A stretch of 36,972 nt of DNA from Bacillota bacterium (GTDB lineage: Bacteria; Bacillota; Clostridia; Lachnospirales; Lachnospiraceae): positions 1 to 36,972 of the forward strand of contig JAEZJW010000177.1 of NCBI GenBank assembly GCA_023415595.1, in the 5' to 3' direction. Both the position numbers and the translations under genes were made by a program. The stretch's first letter is position 1; each line of letters opens with the position of its first letter. The notes beneath the pieces were generated by a model, which worked only from the letters and a program-made list of their open reading frames with translations, had not been told where the DNA came from and did no database searches. Below are positions 1-8,905 of this stretch, one piece after another.

Positions 1-46
1 GTTGTCACCCCTAATCTCGGAATTAGTACTAAATGCTCATAATTTG

Positions 47-74
47 TTGAATTCCATATAAGGTATGCTATAAT
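47..74 (+). promoter_or_regulatory. sigma-A promoter of the hybrid kinase
   Basis: TTGAAT at 47-52 and a perfect TATAAT at 69-74 are separated by 16 bp. GGTAT at 62-66 and ATACC at 76-80 form an inverted repeat around the -10 box, which could be a regulator site. The leader to the start codon at 163 is about 80 nt. Confidence 0.65.
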
Positions 75-162
75 ATACCAAGTGTGGACTAATATGTAAA
101 TTCCGATACTTCAATGACTTCGGGTCTTAAGAAAATCATACTAAAGAGAGAGGTTAAGTAAG

Positions 163-3100
163 ATGTGGGAAATAATCAGAAAGAGAACACCGGTCATGCT
201 ACGTGCTTTAATTATTCTGTTAATATTTATTGTCATGTATAATATAAGCTTATATAATTACTTAATTCTCCATACCTTTATCGAATTAGCAGGTGCTGCA
301 GTATCTATGACGATTTTTGGTATCGGATGGAACACTCGTAAATTTTCTAGGAATAATTTCATGACAGTATTGGCTATTGGTTATCTTACAATAGGAATAC
401 TGACATTATTTCACACCCTGTCTTACACAGGAATGGGGGTTTTTCAGGAGCACGGGACCAATACCCCTACCCAATTCTGGATCGTAACCCGCTATACGGA
501 GAGTATTACTATTCTAACAGCCATGAGATACCTTAATAAAGATAAAAGGCTGGATGAAAGTAGAATGTTGAGGGCTACACTTACTTTCACCGCATTGATC
601 ATAGTAAGTATATTTCATGGAGTTTTTCCTGATTGCTTTATAGAGGGCTCCGGGCTGACGACATTTAAAATCTGGAGCGAGTACATCATCTGCGGTATTC
701 TCGCACTATCTTCTTATCTGCTATGGAAATATAAAAAGAGCTTCGAACAGAATATCTATGTTCTTTTACAGGCATCTATTGGTTTTAAGATACTATCTGA
801 GCTTTCGTTCACATTATACACCGGTCCCTATGGCTTTCTTAACTTCCTTGGTCATTTTTTGATGATGACGTCCATCGTGTTTATTTATATTTGTCTGATC
901 AAAGAGAATTTAACACGGCCATATCAAGTGCTTTTTAAAAACGTAAATGATTATGCGGAGGAGCTGTCACATAAATACAAGGAACTTGAAATTAAGGACA
1001 AGGCAATTGCTACCGCCTTGAATGCGATTGTTCTTACTGATGGCCAAGGAAGGATAACTTATATCAACGAGGCATTCCAAAGACTTCTTGGCTATGAGCA
1101 TGAAGATGTGATTGGCAGTCTGTTTTGGGTTTTTCTCGGATCTACAGAACAGGAGGAGATGCTGCAGCACTTAAGGGTAGATGGAAGGTGGTGTGGGGAG
1201 CTGCTTCTTAAGAAGAAGGACGGCAGCCTGATGCATAGCCTGGCAACGACTAATGTGATCTATTCTGAACAGGGCATCCCCATATGTGGTAACGCTTCAT
1301 TTTTAGATATCTCAGAACGGATAGCCATGGAGGAAGAACTGATCAAGGCCAAGAATGAAGCTGAGGCTGCTAATCTAGCGAAAAGCTTTTTTCTGGCGAA
1401 CATGAGCCATGAGATCAGAACACCGATGAATGGTATTTTGGGATTCCTTCAGCTGCTGGAGATGACTCCCATAACAAAGAAGCAGACAGAATATATTCGA
1501 AGTATCAGAGCCTCTTCAGATACCCTGCTCACAATCATTAATGATATTCTTGATATTTCAAAAATAGAAGCCGGTAAGCTGGAACTGGAAAAGCTCTCGT
1601 TTGATCTGCGATCCCTGATTGAAGCAACTGTAAAATCCTTCAGGGTAAGTGCGCTGGAAAAAGGGCTTGAGCTGAATATGCATTTAAGTTCCGATACTCC
1701 CAGACTTGTGAAAGGCGACCCGACGAGATTACGGCAGGTGATCGGTAATCTGGTTGGAAATGCAATTAAGTTTACCGATAGCGGATATGTATTGCTGGAG
1801 GCTGCTCTGAAAGATAAAAGTACTTCACAGTACAGTCTGCAGATGACAATAGAAGATTCCGGTATCGGCATTAAGAAAGAGGATCAGGAGAGGTTCTTTC
1901 AGCCCTTTACGCAGGCAGATTCAACCTCCAGCAGGAGGTTTGGCGGAACCGGATTGGGTCTTACCATATGTAGGTTTCTGGTGGGAATGATGGGTGGAAG
2001 CATACGGGTTGAAAATCCCGGAGAAAAAGGAACAAGATTTATCTTTGAGATAATATTGGAGAGAGATCCGTCTGTAAAGGCTACCCCCATTCATAATGCC
2101 CCAGAACTGAAAAGTAAAAGAGTATTATTGGCAGATCATAATGCGATTAATCGTAACATAGTCAAATCGTATCTGGAAGAAGAAGGAGCGATGGTAATTG
2201 AAGCCGAAAGCTACTCGGAGGCTCTCAGTAAGCTGGTTGGAGAGGAGTGCCTTAGCTGGGATGCTGTTTTAGTAGATAGAATGCTTCTGGAGCGAGAGGG
2301 GATTAAGCTGTCTGCCACACGCAAGAAAATTCCCATCATCAGGGAACTACCAATTGTTCAGTTCACAATGGACCTTAAGGAGCAATTATCAGAAGAAAGC
2401 GCTAGAAGGAAGGATAAGGAATATGTATGGTATCTCTGCAAACCATTCAGGAGGGAGGAACTTCTGGACAGTCTGGTAAAGGCGCTGATTCATACAGAAA
2501 CGAAAGATATGGATGGTAAGACTATTCCCGGGGCTAAAGAAGCTGTCATAATAAACAGCAAAATATACAATGTACTGCTTGCTGAGGATAAAGAACTGAA
2601 CAGGCATTTATTTATTGATCTCCTCAAAGCCCATGGGATTGATTGTGATATTGCAACAGATGGGAATGAAGCTGTTACGGCATGCCTTGGAAAGCATTAT
2701 GACTTGGTCTTTATGGACTGCCAAATGCCTGTGATGGATGGTTATGAAGCAACCAGAAGGATTCGGGAAGCAGAAGAAGACGGCCGACATACTACAATTA
2801 TTGCAGTTACCGCCAATGCTATGAAGGGAGATGCTGATAAGTGTTATGCTTCCGGTATGGATGACTATATCAGTAAACCGGTGGACAGAGATAGATTTGC
2901 TGCTGTTCTCCAGCAATACCTACAGGACAAACCCATATCCGTCAACAGACGGTCCTTTGAGGCTTCTGTAGTTAGGTTTATGAATGTAACAGGCTTGGAT
3001 CATCATAGTGCGGAAATGCTGATCAGAGAAGGAGTCGGCTTAATACGTAATTTAACTTATGAAGCACTCGGTTATATACAGGAAAAGCATTTGGACGAAG

Positions 3101-3252
3101 TACCGGGAGTACTTCAGCTCATCATCAGCATGGCAGCTAATTTAAGGATGGATGAAATATCCGACCTGGCATTACAGGCAGATGTATTTATTAATGCGCG
3201 CGAGCTTCATAAGGCAGAACAAAGCTTATTGAATATTTTAAAAGATATCTGA
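163..3252 (+). CDS. Hybrid sensor histidine kinase (MASE3-PAS-HisKA-HATPase-REC-REC, degenerate HPt-like tail)
   Basis: Membrane-bound hybrid kinase of 1029 residues. A hydrophobic block of about seven segments (residues 15-255) resembles MASE3. A PAS domain follows (about 275-395), then HisKA with phospho-acceptor His416 in SHEIRTPMNGI, and a HATPase with the G boxes DSGIGI and GGTGLGL (about 520-640). Two receivers follow. The first (about 655-770) is divergent but keeps an Asp near 705; the second (about 800-920) is canonical, with Asp852 in MDCQMPVMDG. The last 100 residues look like an HPt domain, but the usual His position is Gln985. The ATG at 163 follows GAGAGAGG. No partner response regulator lies next to it, so the output is unknown. 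The ligand is also unknown. Family assignment is firm. Confidence 0.93.
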   Translation: MWEIIRKRTPVMLRALIILLIFIVMYNISLYNYLILHTFIELAGAAVSMTIFGIGWNTRKFSRNNFMTVLAIGYLTIGILTLFHTLSYTGMGVFQEHGTNTPTQFWIVTRYTESITILTAMRYLNKDKRLDESRMLRATLTFTALIIVSIFHGVFPDCFIEGSGLTTFKIWSEYIICGILALSSYLLWKYKKSFEQNIYVLLQASIGFKILSELSFTLYTGPYGFLNFLGHFLMMTSIVFIYICLIKENLTRPYQVLFKNVNDYAEELSHKYKELEIKDKAIATALNAIVLTDGQGRITYINEAFQRLLGYEHEDVIGSLFWVFLGSTEQEEMLQHLRVDGRWCGELLLKKKDGSLMHSLATTNVIYSEQGIPICGNASFLDISERIAMEEELIKAKNEAEAANLAKSFFLANMSHEIRTPMNGILGFLQLLEMTPITKKQTEYIRSIRASSDTLLTIINDILDISKIEAGKLELEKLSFDLRSLIEATVKSFRVSALEKGLELNMHLSSDTPRLVKGDPTRLRQVIGNLVGNAIKFTDSGYVLLEAALKDKSTSQYSLQMTIEDSGIGIKKEDQERFFQPFTQADSTSSRRFGGTGLGLTICRFLVGMMGGSIRVENPGEKGTRFIFEIILERDPSVKATPIHNAPELKSKRVLLADHNAINRNIVKSYLEEEGAMVIEAESYSEALSKLVGEECLSWDAVLVDRMLLEREGIKLSATRKKIPIIRELPIVQFTMDLKEQLSEESARRKDKEYVWYLCKPFRREELLDSLVKALIHTETKDMDGKTIPGAKEAVIINSKIYNVLLAEDKELNRHLFIDLLKAHGIDCDIATDGNEAVTACLGKHYDLVFMDCQMPVMDGYEATRRIREAEEDGRHTTIIAVTANAMKGDADKCYASGMDDYISKPVDRDRFAAVLQQYLQDKPISVNRRSFEASVVRFMNVTGLDHHSAEMLIREGVGLIRNLTYEALGYIQEKHLDEVPGVLQLIISMAANLRMDEISDLALQADVFINARELHKAEQSLLNILKDI

Positions 3253-3260
3253 TATACAAG

Positions 3261-3323
3261 AAGCACAGGCCATGCTCACCTCAAACAAAATATATAGGAA
3301 GGGAGTGTAACCTGTGCTTTTGG
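3261..3323 (+). terminator. Terminator-like hairpin after the kinase
   Basis: AAGCACAGG (3261-3269) pairs with CCTGTGCTT (3311-3319), which runs into TTTT. The loop is long, about 41 nt, but contains further short pairings. It separates the kinase from the convergent cupin gene. Confidence 0.5.
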
Positions 3324-3371
3324 CTTAACGGACTTATGGTGATACCGACTTGTTCCTCTGATTTGTAATCC

Positions 3372-3980
3372 TCAGTCATACTTCTTATCCGCCATAGCAT
3401 CTTCCTTCGTCTCATGGACTGTTCCGAAAGGGTGCTGAGGTGGTGCATAGACTGAAAAAAGTTTAAGTGGTGTATTACCTGTATTAATCAGGTTGTGCGT
3501 CGTTCCGGCGGGAACGATAAAGAGATAACCTTCCCCGACATTTGCCTGGAAATCTAAACGTTCTCTGCTTTCGCCCATTAAGACAATACCGGTCCCGTGT
3601 TCGATTCCGATTAACTGATCCCGATCTTCATGGACCTCAAAACCGATGTCTTCTCCTACATTAAGACTCATTAGGGTAAGCTGGAGATGATTCCCTGTCC
3701 ATAATGCGGTGCGGAAGGTGGAATTCTGCATTGCTGCCTCGTGGATGTCAATAGCAAAGGGATCCGGGCCATAATCCTCTAAATCCAGATATCCGTAATC
3801 CGGTAATGGTTCTGCATAAAAAGGAGTACTCCGATAATTATATTGATTCGGAACAAATGGATATGGGGGAATTGCATAGGGGCAGGGATAGCTCTGATAA
3901 GGCTGCTGTTCAAAGTCCGGGGTATTGCCCATTTTATAAGAATTGTAAGAATAGGGATTATTAGAATTATTCTGATACAT
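3372..3980 (-). CDS. Cupin-domain protein with a Tyr/Pro/Asn-rich N-terminal extension
   Basis: 202 residues. The first 70 or so are low-complexity and rich in Tyr, Pro, Asn and Gln, as in some spore-coat or surface proteins. Residues about 80-195 form a single cupin_2 domain containing metal-type motifs (HEDRDQLIGIEHGTG and PAGTTHNLINTG) and ending with PPQHPFGTVHETKEDA. Firmicutes proteins of this type are often annotated as cupin or mannose-6-phosphate-isomerase-like, but no sugar isomerase activity can be inferred. The ATG at 3980 has only a weak upstream CAGG; a stronger GGAGGAG lies about 40 nt further upstream, before short reading frames. It may be a coat-associated protein, but that rests on composition only. 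It is convergent with the kinase. Confidence 0.8.
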   Translation of the reverse strand: MYQNNSNNPYSYNSYKMGNTPDFEQQPYQSYPCPYAIPPYPFVPNQYNYRSTPFYAEPLPDYGYLDLEDYGPDPFAIDIHEAAMQNSTFRTALWTGNHLQLTLMSLNVGEDIGFEVHEDRDQLIGIEHGTGIVLMGESRERLDFQANVGEGYLFIVPAGTTHNLINTGNTPLKLFSVYAPPQHPFGTVHETKEDAMADKKYD

Positions 3981-4094
3981 TCTGCTTATACCTGTAATAG
4001 CTTCATCACAATATCATATGAATAACTCCTCCGCTTTGTGCAGGAAGAACTTCAAATACAGATGCTGACAACAAACGGGAAGCATATTTTACGA

Positions 4095-4123
4095 TTGACA
4101 ATCCATAATGGAAGGAAGATACT
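4095..4123 (+). promoter_or_regulatory. Promoter of the padR gene
   Basis: TTGACA at 4095-4100, 17 bp, then GATACT at 4118-4123 (4 of 6 matches). The predicted start near 4130 lies inside the palindrome at 4127-4143. Confidence 0.5.
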
Positions 4124-4126
4124 TAT

Positions 4127-4143
4127 TATGTCGGACAGACATA
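4127..4143. promoter_or_regulatory. Probable PadR operator 1
   Basis: Perfect inverted repeat TATGTC-N5-GACATA covering the predicted transcription start of padR. The same half-sites and the same 5-nt gap occur at 4781-4799 in front of the lipoprotein operon. PadR proteins typically bind ATGT-N-ACAT dyads, so autorepression is a reasonable inference. Confidence 0.7.
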
Positions 4144-4170
4144 TAGTATGGCTATCAGAGGAGAGATGAT

Positions 4171-4713
4171 ATGAAAGAAGGTACCAGTTATTATGTAATT
4201 CTAGGAATAATCAGTCTCAGTGACTGTTCAGGATATGATATCAGAAAAAAGATTGATCATGAAATAGGGTATTTCTATAAGGTCAGTAACGGTCAGGTAT
4301 ATCCGGTACTCCGGAAGCTGGTACAGCAGAAGAATGCTACCTTCACTATAGAGAAAAATGATGGTAAGCCTGACCGTAAGGTTTATGCCATCACAGACCA
4401 GGGAGCTGCGGTACTTAAAGGTTGGCTGGAGAGCCGGCATGAGAGTGAAAATGAATTGCTGCTCAAGCTATACTTTGGAAGCAATGAAACCATCGGACAT
4501 AATATCAAGTTATTATTGGATTATAAAAGTGCTAAGGAAGCGTGTTTGGCGGCATACAATAAGATCTCTGAATATTTTAATCTGTCAACGATTGACAAGC
4601 AGAGTGACTACTATAGTTACTTTACATTACGATTTGGACAGCTGATTGCCAAAGCTCATATTGATTGGAGTGACGAAGTAATCAATACCTTGAGGGAATT
4701 GGACCGGGTATAA
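4171..4713 (+). CDS. PadR-family transcriptional regulator
   Basis: 180 residues. An N-terminal PadR winged helix (about 8-90) includes GYDIRKKI and GQVYPVLRKLVQQ, with a wing near DGKPDRKVYAIT. A helical C-terminal dimerisation domain (about 95-175) is typical of the longer PadR subfamily. The start follows GAGGAGAG. An operator-like palindrome overlaps its own promoter, and a second copy overlaps the promoter of the downstream DUF362/permease operon, which suggests it represses both. The inducing signal is unknown. Activity on phenolic acids should not be assumed from the family name. Confidence 0.9.
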   Translation: MKEGTSYYVILGIISLSDCSGYDIRKKIDHEIGYFYKVSNGQVYPVLRKLVQQKNATFTIEKNDGKPDRKVYAITDQGAAVLKGWLESRHESENELLLKLYFGSNETIGHNIKLLLDYKSAKEACLAAYNKISEYFNLSTIDKQSDYYSYFTLRFGQLIAKAHIDWSDEVINTLRELDRV

Positions 4714-4752
4714 GAGAATTACAATAAAGTAAAAATAAGGTAGATCTCCTTA

Positions 4753-4782
4753 TTGACAGGTAGAATGTCATCAGTTTATAAT
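4753..4782 (+). promoter_or_regulatory. Promoter of the DUF362/permease operon
   Basis: Consensus TTGACA at 4753-4758 and TATAAT at 4777-4782 with an 18-bp spacer. The start would be near 4789, inside the palindrome at 4781-4799. Confidence 0.7.
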
Positions 4783-4799
4783 ATGTCTAAAAGACATAT
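4781..4799. promoter_or_regulatory. Probable PadR operator 2
   Basis: Perfect dyad ATATGTC-TAAAA-GACATAT, overlapping the end of the -10 box and the predicted start site. It shares its core half-sites and 5-nt gap with the site at 4127-4143. Bound repressor would block RNA polymerase directly. Confidence 0.75.
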
Positions 4800-4858
4800 G
4801 TCTGCAGGACGTGAGATGAGATTCTTTATTTATTTGCCAAGTAGAAGGAGGGACGGAC

Positions 4859-5932
4859 ATGAAAAGTATGAAATACCTTGTAATAGTAATTATTCTGATA
4901 TTTATCATCAGCAGTACAGGCTGCGGAATTAAAAAGGATACTCCTGAAGAAGCAAACACGGAGGCTAACGCTAAGGACGTTATCCCGGATGAGTCTTCCC
5001 AGGAACAAATCCAGGAGCCTGCTGATAAACCGAGTTCTGAAACATCACAAGCAAGCAAATCAGTTGTCTACATGACGAAGGAGATCAGTCCTGAGAGTTT
5101 AGTGCGGATCTATGAAACCTTGGATCGAGAAGCTGCCGGCAAGGTTGCGGTTAAAGTGCATATGGGAGAACCCGGAGGGAATAATTATCTGAAACCGGAG
5201 CTTGTGAAGGATCTGGTTCTGGCGGTAGGCGGCACCTTTGTTGATTGTAATACTGCATATGGCGGACTCCGTGCCAGCACCGCAGCACATCTGCAGGCAG
5301 CCGAGGATCATGGCTTTACAGAATATGCTTCTGTAGATATCCTGGATTCAGAGGGTGCTGTCAGTTTACCGATAGCGGGTGGAAAACATCTGACGGAGGA
5401 TTTGGTCGGCTCCCACTATGAAAATTATGATTTCATTATTGTCCTTTCTCATTTTAAGGGCCATGCGATGGGAGGCTTCGGTGGAGCTATCAAGAATATG
5501 TCCATCGGTTTTGCTTCTCCGGAGGGCAAGAATATGATTCATAATGCCGGCACCGGGAATACGAATAAGTGGCTTGGAGGAGGTTATAGCCAGGATGAAT
5601 TTCTGGAATCTATGGCGGAGGCAGCCAAAGCAATCGTGGATGATGCCGGGGAGAATATTCTGTATATCAGTATCATGAATAACCTATCCGTAGATTGTGA
5701 CTGTGATTCCAGCCCTGCCGCCCCTGTAATGGAGGACATCGGGATACTGGCCTCGCTTGATCCTGTAGCATTGGACAGAGCCTGTGTTGATCAGGTATAT
5801 GCCTCGGATGAAACCACAAGTGCGAGCCTTAGGAGACGGATTGAATCTAAGAATGGAACACATACCCTGGATTATGCTGAGGAACTGGGAATAGGAAGCC
5901 AGGCATATGAATTGGTGATGATCGATGAGTGA
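4859..5932 (+). CDS. DUF362-domain lipoprotein
   Basis: 357 residues. A lipoprotein signal ends at the lipobox SSTGC (Cys about residue 22), followed by an acidic, Ser/Gln-rich linker to about residue 65. The rest matches DUF362, with VAVKVHMGEPGG, FVDCNTAYGG, LSHFKGHAMGGFGGAIKNMSIG and a Cys-rich DCDCDSSPAAP stretch. Many DUF362 proteins carry a C-terminal 4Fe-4S ferredoxin domain; I see no CxxCxxC here. It should be tethered outside the membrane. Its stop overlaps the start of the permease gene by 8 nt, so the two are translationally coupled and probably act together. The biochemical role is unknown; the conserved Cys and His residues would allow metal or cluster binding, which is inference. 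The start is set by AGAAGGAGGG. Confidence 0.87.
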   Translation: MKSMKYLVIVIILIFIISSTGCGIKKDTPEEANTEANAKDVIPDESSQEQIQEPADKPSSETSQASKSVVYMTKEISPESLVRIYETLDREAAGKVAVKVHMGEPGGNNYLKPELVKDLVLAVGGTFVDCNTAYGGLRASTAAHLQAAEDHGFTEYASVDILDSEGAVSLPIAGGKHLTEDLVGSHYENYDFIIVLSHFKGHAMGGFGGAIKNMSIGFASPEGKNMIHNAGTGNTNKWLGGGYSQDEFLESMAEAAKAIVDDAGENILYISIMNNLSVDCDCDSSPAAPVMEDIGILASLDPVALDRACVDQVYASDETTSASLRRRIESKNGTHTLDYAEELGIGSQAYELVMIDE

Positions 5933-6824
5933 CGTAATCAGGCGGGAAGCTGTTTATCTATGGTACTATTTTACGATACAGTTTGAACAGATTTTTAAAT
6001 ACTGGCTGATTGGCATAATACTTGGTTCAGTAATCTCTGTGTTCGGGAAGAATAAGATCCATCATATCTTTATCCGAATGAAGGATAACCGCTGGGGTCT
6101 CTTTGGATTAATCCCGGCCAGTCTGTTGGGGATCGCTTCTCCGCTCTGTATGTACGGTACCATTCCCATAGCAGCTTCTTTTTCAGAGAAAGGGATGCGG
6201 GATGATTGGCTGGCTGCCTTTATGATGAGCTCTATCCTGTTAAACCCTCAGCTATTGTTCTACAGTGCGGCACTTGGAAGAACAGCCTTGCTGGTCCGCG
6301 TTTTCTCTTGTTTTATTTGCGGTATATCGGCAGGGCTCTGCATTCATATCTTTTACCGGGGCAAAAAGTTCTTTAATTTCACCGGGTTTGGTAATGTCTC
6401 AAACAGAGATACGGATCCTAACCTGTTCTTAAGACTACTGAAGAATATCGGAAGGAATATTAAAGCAACCGGCGGTTATTTCATGGCAGGTATCATCCTG
6501 TCCGTATTATTTCAACGCTATGTGCCGTCCGATGCCTTTGCCGGTCTTTTTGGGAGCCAGCGAAGATTTGGAGTCCTGATGTCTGCAACGCTTGGGGTTC
6601 CTCTCTATGTATGTGGCGGGGGAACGATACCCTTGCTTGCCGAGTGGCTGCAGTCCGGAATGAGCATGGGTGCAGCTGCAGCCTTTATGATAACCGGGCC
6701 AGCAACAAAGATAACGAACCTTGGGGCTGTGAAAGCAATATTGGAAGGGAGGCAGTTCATCTATTATCTTGGTTTTGTGATGCTGTATGCCCTTATCATC
6801 GGGTTGCTACTGAACCCTATTTGA
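5925..6824 (+). CDS. ArsP/YraQ-type (DUF318-like) permease
   Basis: 299-residue integral membrane protein. Two similar halves carry the matching motifs ASPLCMYGTIPIA (about residues 64-76) and GVPLYVCGGGTIPLLAE (about 225-241), as in permease family PF03773, which includes the organoarsenical exporter ArsP and YraQ-like proteins. The Cys in each repeat could contact a thiophilic metal or metalloid. The start ATGAGTGA overlaps the DUF362 stop. A PadR-type dyad controls the operon. The substrate cannot be read from sequence, and an arsenic role is not supported by any neighbouring ars gene. Confidence 0.82.
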   Translation: MSDVIRREAVYLWYYFTIQFEQIFKYWLIGIILGSVISVFGKNKIHHIFIRMKDNRWGLFGLIPASLLGIASPLCMYGTIPIAASFSEKGMRDDWLAAFMMSSILLNPQLLFYSAALGRTALLVRVFSCFICGISAGLCIHIFYRGKKFFNFTGFGNVSNRDTDPNLFLRLLKNIGRNIKATGGYFMAGIILSVLFQRYVPSDAFAGLFGSQRRFGVLMSATLGVPLYVCGGGTIPLLAEWLQSGMSMGAAAAFMITGPATKITNLGAVKAILEGRQFIYYLGFVMLYALIIGLLLNPI

Positions 6825-6840
6825 GACTAATGTCAGTATG

Positions 6841-6888
6841 AGTGCTGTTATGAACTTATGATTAAGTCTAACAGCACTTATTTTTTAT
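6841..6888 (+). terminator. Rho-independent terminator of the permease operon
   Basis: AGTGCTGTTA (6841-6850) pairs perfectly with TAACAGCACT (6869-6878), followed by TATTTTTTAT. Confidence 0.9.
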
Positions 6889-6989
6889 CCATTGAATTCT
6901 TTGTAAATAGTGGTAGAATATGGTGTATATATCCTGATCAGAAGATTATATAACAGGAATGGTCTATACAAAGAAGGGTGAGGAGCGGG

Positions 6990-8774
6990 ATGAGAGTAAT
7001 TGGATTAGTCGGCGGGATGAGTTGGGAGAGTACTACAGCATATTACCAAATAATAAATGAAGTGATCAAGGAGCGGTTGGGCGGACTCCATTCCGCCAAG
7101 TGCCTGCTGTATAGCGTGGATTTTCAGGAAATAGAAGTATGCCAGGCGAAAGGGGAATGGGAGAGGAGTGGCCGTCTACTGGCAGATGCGGCGAAGAGGC
7201 TTGAGAAAGCCGGAGCTGATTTCATCGTCATCTGTACCAATACCATGCATAAGGTTGTTCCTCAGATACAGGCAGGGATCAGTATTCCGATCCTGCATAT
7301 CGCAGATGCCACAGCGGATCAGCTGCTAGAGAATAAAATCACCAAGGTAGGCTTGCTGGGTACGAAGTATACGATGACGCAAGAGTTTTACAGATCCAGG
7401 CTGACTGACCGGGGGATTCAGGTAGTCATACCGCAGGAAAAGGATATTGAACTCATAAATTCCATTATCTATAACGAGCTGTGTCTGGGTGTTATCTCTG
7501 AGGAGTCCAGGGCTGAGCTCCTTAGAATCATTCACATGCTGTCACTGCAGGGGGCCCAGGGTGTCATACTGGGGTGTACCGAACTAGGTCTTCTGGTGAA
7601 GCAAGCAGATACAGCGGCTCCCTTATTCGATACTACCTGGATTCATGCAGTGAAAGCAGCAATGGCATCCCTGGAGCCGGTGAAACCGAAAGCCTTAAAA
7701 CCCGGAGATAAGGTGGCAATTGTCAGTCTATCAAGCGGAATCTTAGGAGAGGCTTTCTGTAAACATGAATTGGAGCTGGGGGCTAAGAGATTACAGGAAT
7801 TTGGGCTGACTCCGGTATTTATGCCGAATGCATTGAAGGGTGTAGAATATCTTAAGAACCATCCTGAGGCCAGAGCACAGGATTTAAAGGAGGCATTACT
7901 AAATCCCGAGATTAGAGGAATCATTTGTGCCATCGGTGGAGATGATACCTATCGCCTGCTGCCTTATCTGATGGAGGATTCGGAGTTTACAGATGCGGTT
8001 AAGAGGTCCCCTAAGCTGTTTACAGGTTATTCGGATACTACGATAAATCATCTGATGTTCCACCGTTTGGGAATGAGATCCTATTATGGACCTAATTTTA
8101 TCTGCGACCTGGCTGAACTGGGGAAAGAAATGCTACCCTATACGAAAAAAGCCTTTGAAAGCTATTTTGCAGGCAAGGAGATAGTTCAGTACTCCTCCAG
8201 TGACTTGTGGTATGAGGAGAGAACTGATTTCTCCGAAGCTGCTGTAGGATCAGAGCGAAACGTACATAGGGAGAACAGGGGTTACGAAGTTCTTCAGGGA
8301 AGCGGAGTATTCAGAGGCAGGCTTCTGGGAGGCTGTCTGGAAAGTCTGCATGATGTTCTGACCTCAACGAGATATCCCGATCAGAAGGAAATCTGTGAGA
8401 GGTATCGGCTATTCCCTGAGCTTAAGGAATGGGAAGGCAGGATATTATTCGTTGAGACCTGCGAAGAGAAGCCCTCGCCGGAGCTGCTCCATGAGGAACT
8501 GATGGCTCTTAAGAAAACCGGAATATTTAATGTAATTAAGGGCATTCTTGTGGGGAAGCCCCAGGATGAAGCCTATTATGAGGAGTATAAGGAGATCTAT
8601 AAACAGGTAATCGATAATAAGGAATTACCCATCCTTTATAACGTCAACTTTGGCCATGCACATCCTAAGTGTGTCCTGCCCTACGGCATAGAGACCGAAG
8701 TGGATATGATCAATAAGAGGATAACATTTCAGGAGTCTTTATTTCAGGAAGCACAGGTCTCTACGATAAGTTGA
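6990..8774 (+). CDS. Aspartate/glutamate racemase fused to an S66 LD-carboxypeptidase-like domain
   Basis: 594 residues, two enzymes in one chain. Residues 1-230 are an Asp/Glu racemase-family domain (VIGLVGGMSWEST at the start) with the two catalytic-type cysteines Cys82 (ICTNTMH) and Cys196 (LGCTELG). Residues about 235-590 are an S66 peptidase-like domain (LD-carboxypeptidase/MccF clan). It has IGGDDTYRLLPYL, GYSDTTINHL, the Glu region FVETCEEKPSPE and a His in NFGHAHPKCVLPYG. The position usually held by the nucleophilic Ser after GGxx is Thr320. The ATG at 6990 is chosen because AGGAG lies just upstream and MRVIGLVGG is the natural domain start; a GTG at 6978 is possible. The fusion suggests a link between D-amino acids and muropeptide or peptide turnover, but no substrate is proven. 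Confidence 0.88.
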   Translation: MRVIGLVGGMSWESTTAYYQIINEVIKERLGGLHSAKCLLYSVDFQEIEVCQAKGEWERSGRLLADAAKRLEKAGADFIVICTNTMHKVVPQIQAGISIPILHIADATADQLLENKITKVGLLGTKYTMTQEFYRSRLTDRGIQVVIPQEKDIELINSIIYNELCLGVISEESRAELLRIIHMLSLQGAQGVILGCTELGLLVKQADTAAPLFDTTWIHAVKAAMASLEPVKPKALKPGDKVAIVSLSSGILGEAFCKHELELGAKRLQEFGLTPVFMPNALKGVEYLKNHPEARAQDLKEALLNPEIRGIICAIGGDDTYRLLPYLMEDSEFTDAVKRSPKLFTGYSDTTINHLMFHRLGMRSYYGPNFICDLAELGKEMLPYTKKAFESYFAGKEIVQYSSSDLWYEERTDFSEAAVGSERNVHRENRGYEVLQGSGVFRGRLLGGCLESLHDVLTSTRYPDQKEICERYRLFPELKEWEGRILFVETCEEKPSPELLHEELMALKKTGIFNVIKGILVGKPQDEAYYEEYKEIYKQVIDNKELPILYNVNFGHAHPKCVLPYGIETEVDMINKRITFQESLFQEAQVSTIS

Positions 8775-8905
8775 TTGTGCTAGCCCGGATGTTATATTAT
8801 GATAGATGAGCATATGTTCCGAGGAGACCAGGAGCGCACGATACCGCACTATCCTTAAGGAAATGTGCTTCGCAGAGGTAAATACGAAATAGGGAGACTA
8901 AAAGC

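Noticed and set aside
3981..4030. Possible leader peptides upstream of the cupin gene after GGAGGAG
   Set aside because: The frames are only three to six codons long and have no attenuator structure next to them; not enough to call a leader peptide.
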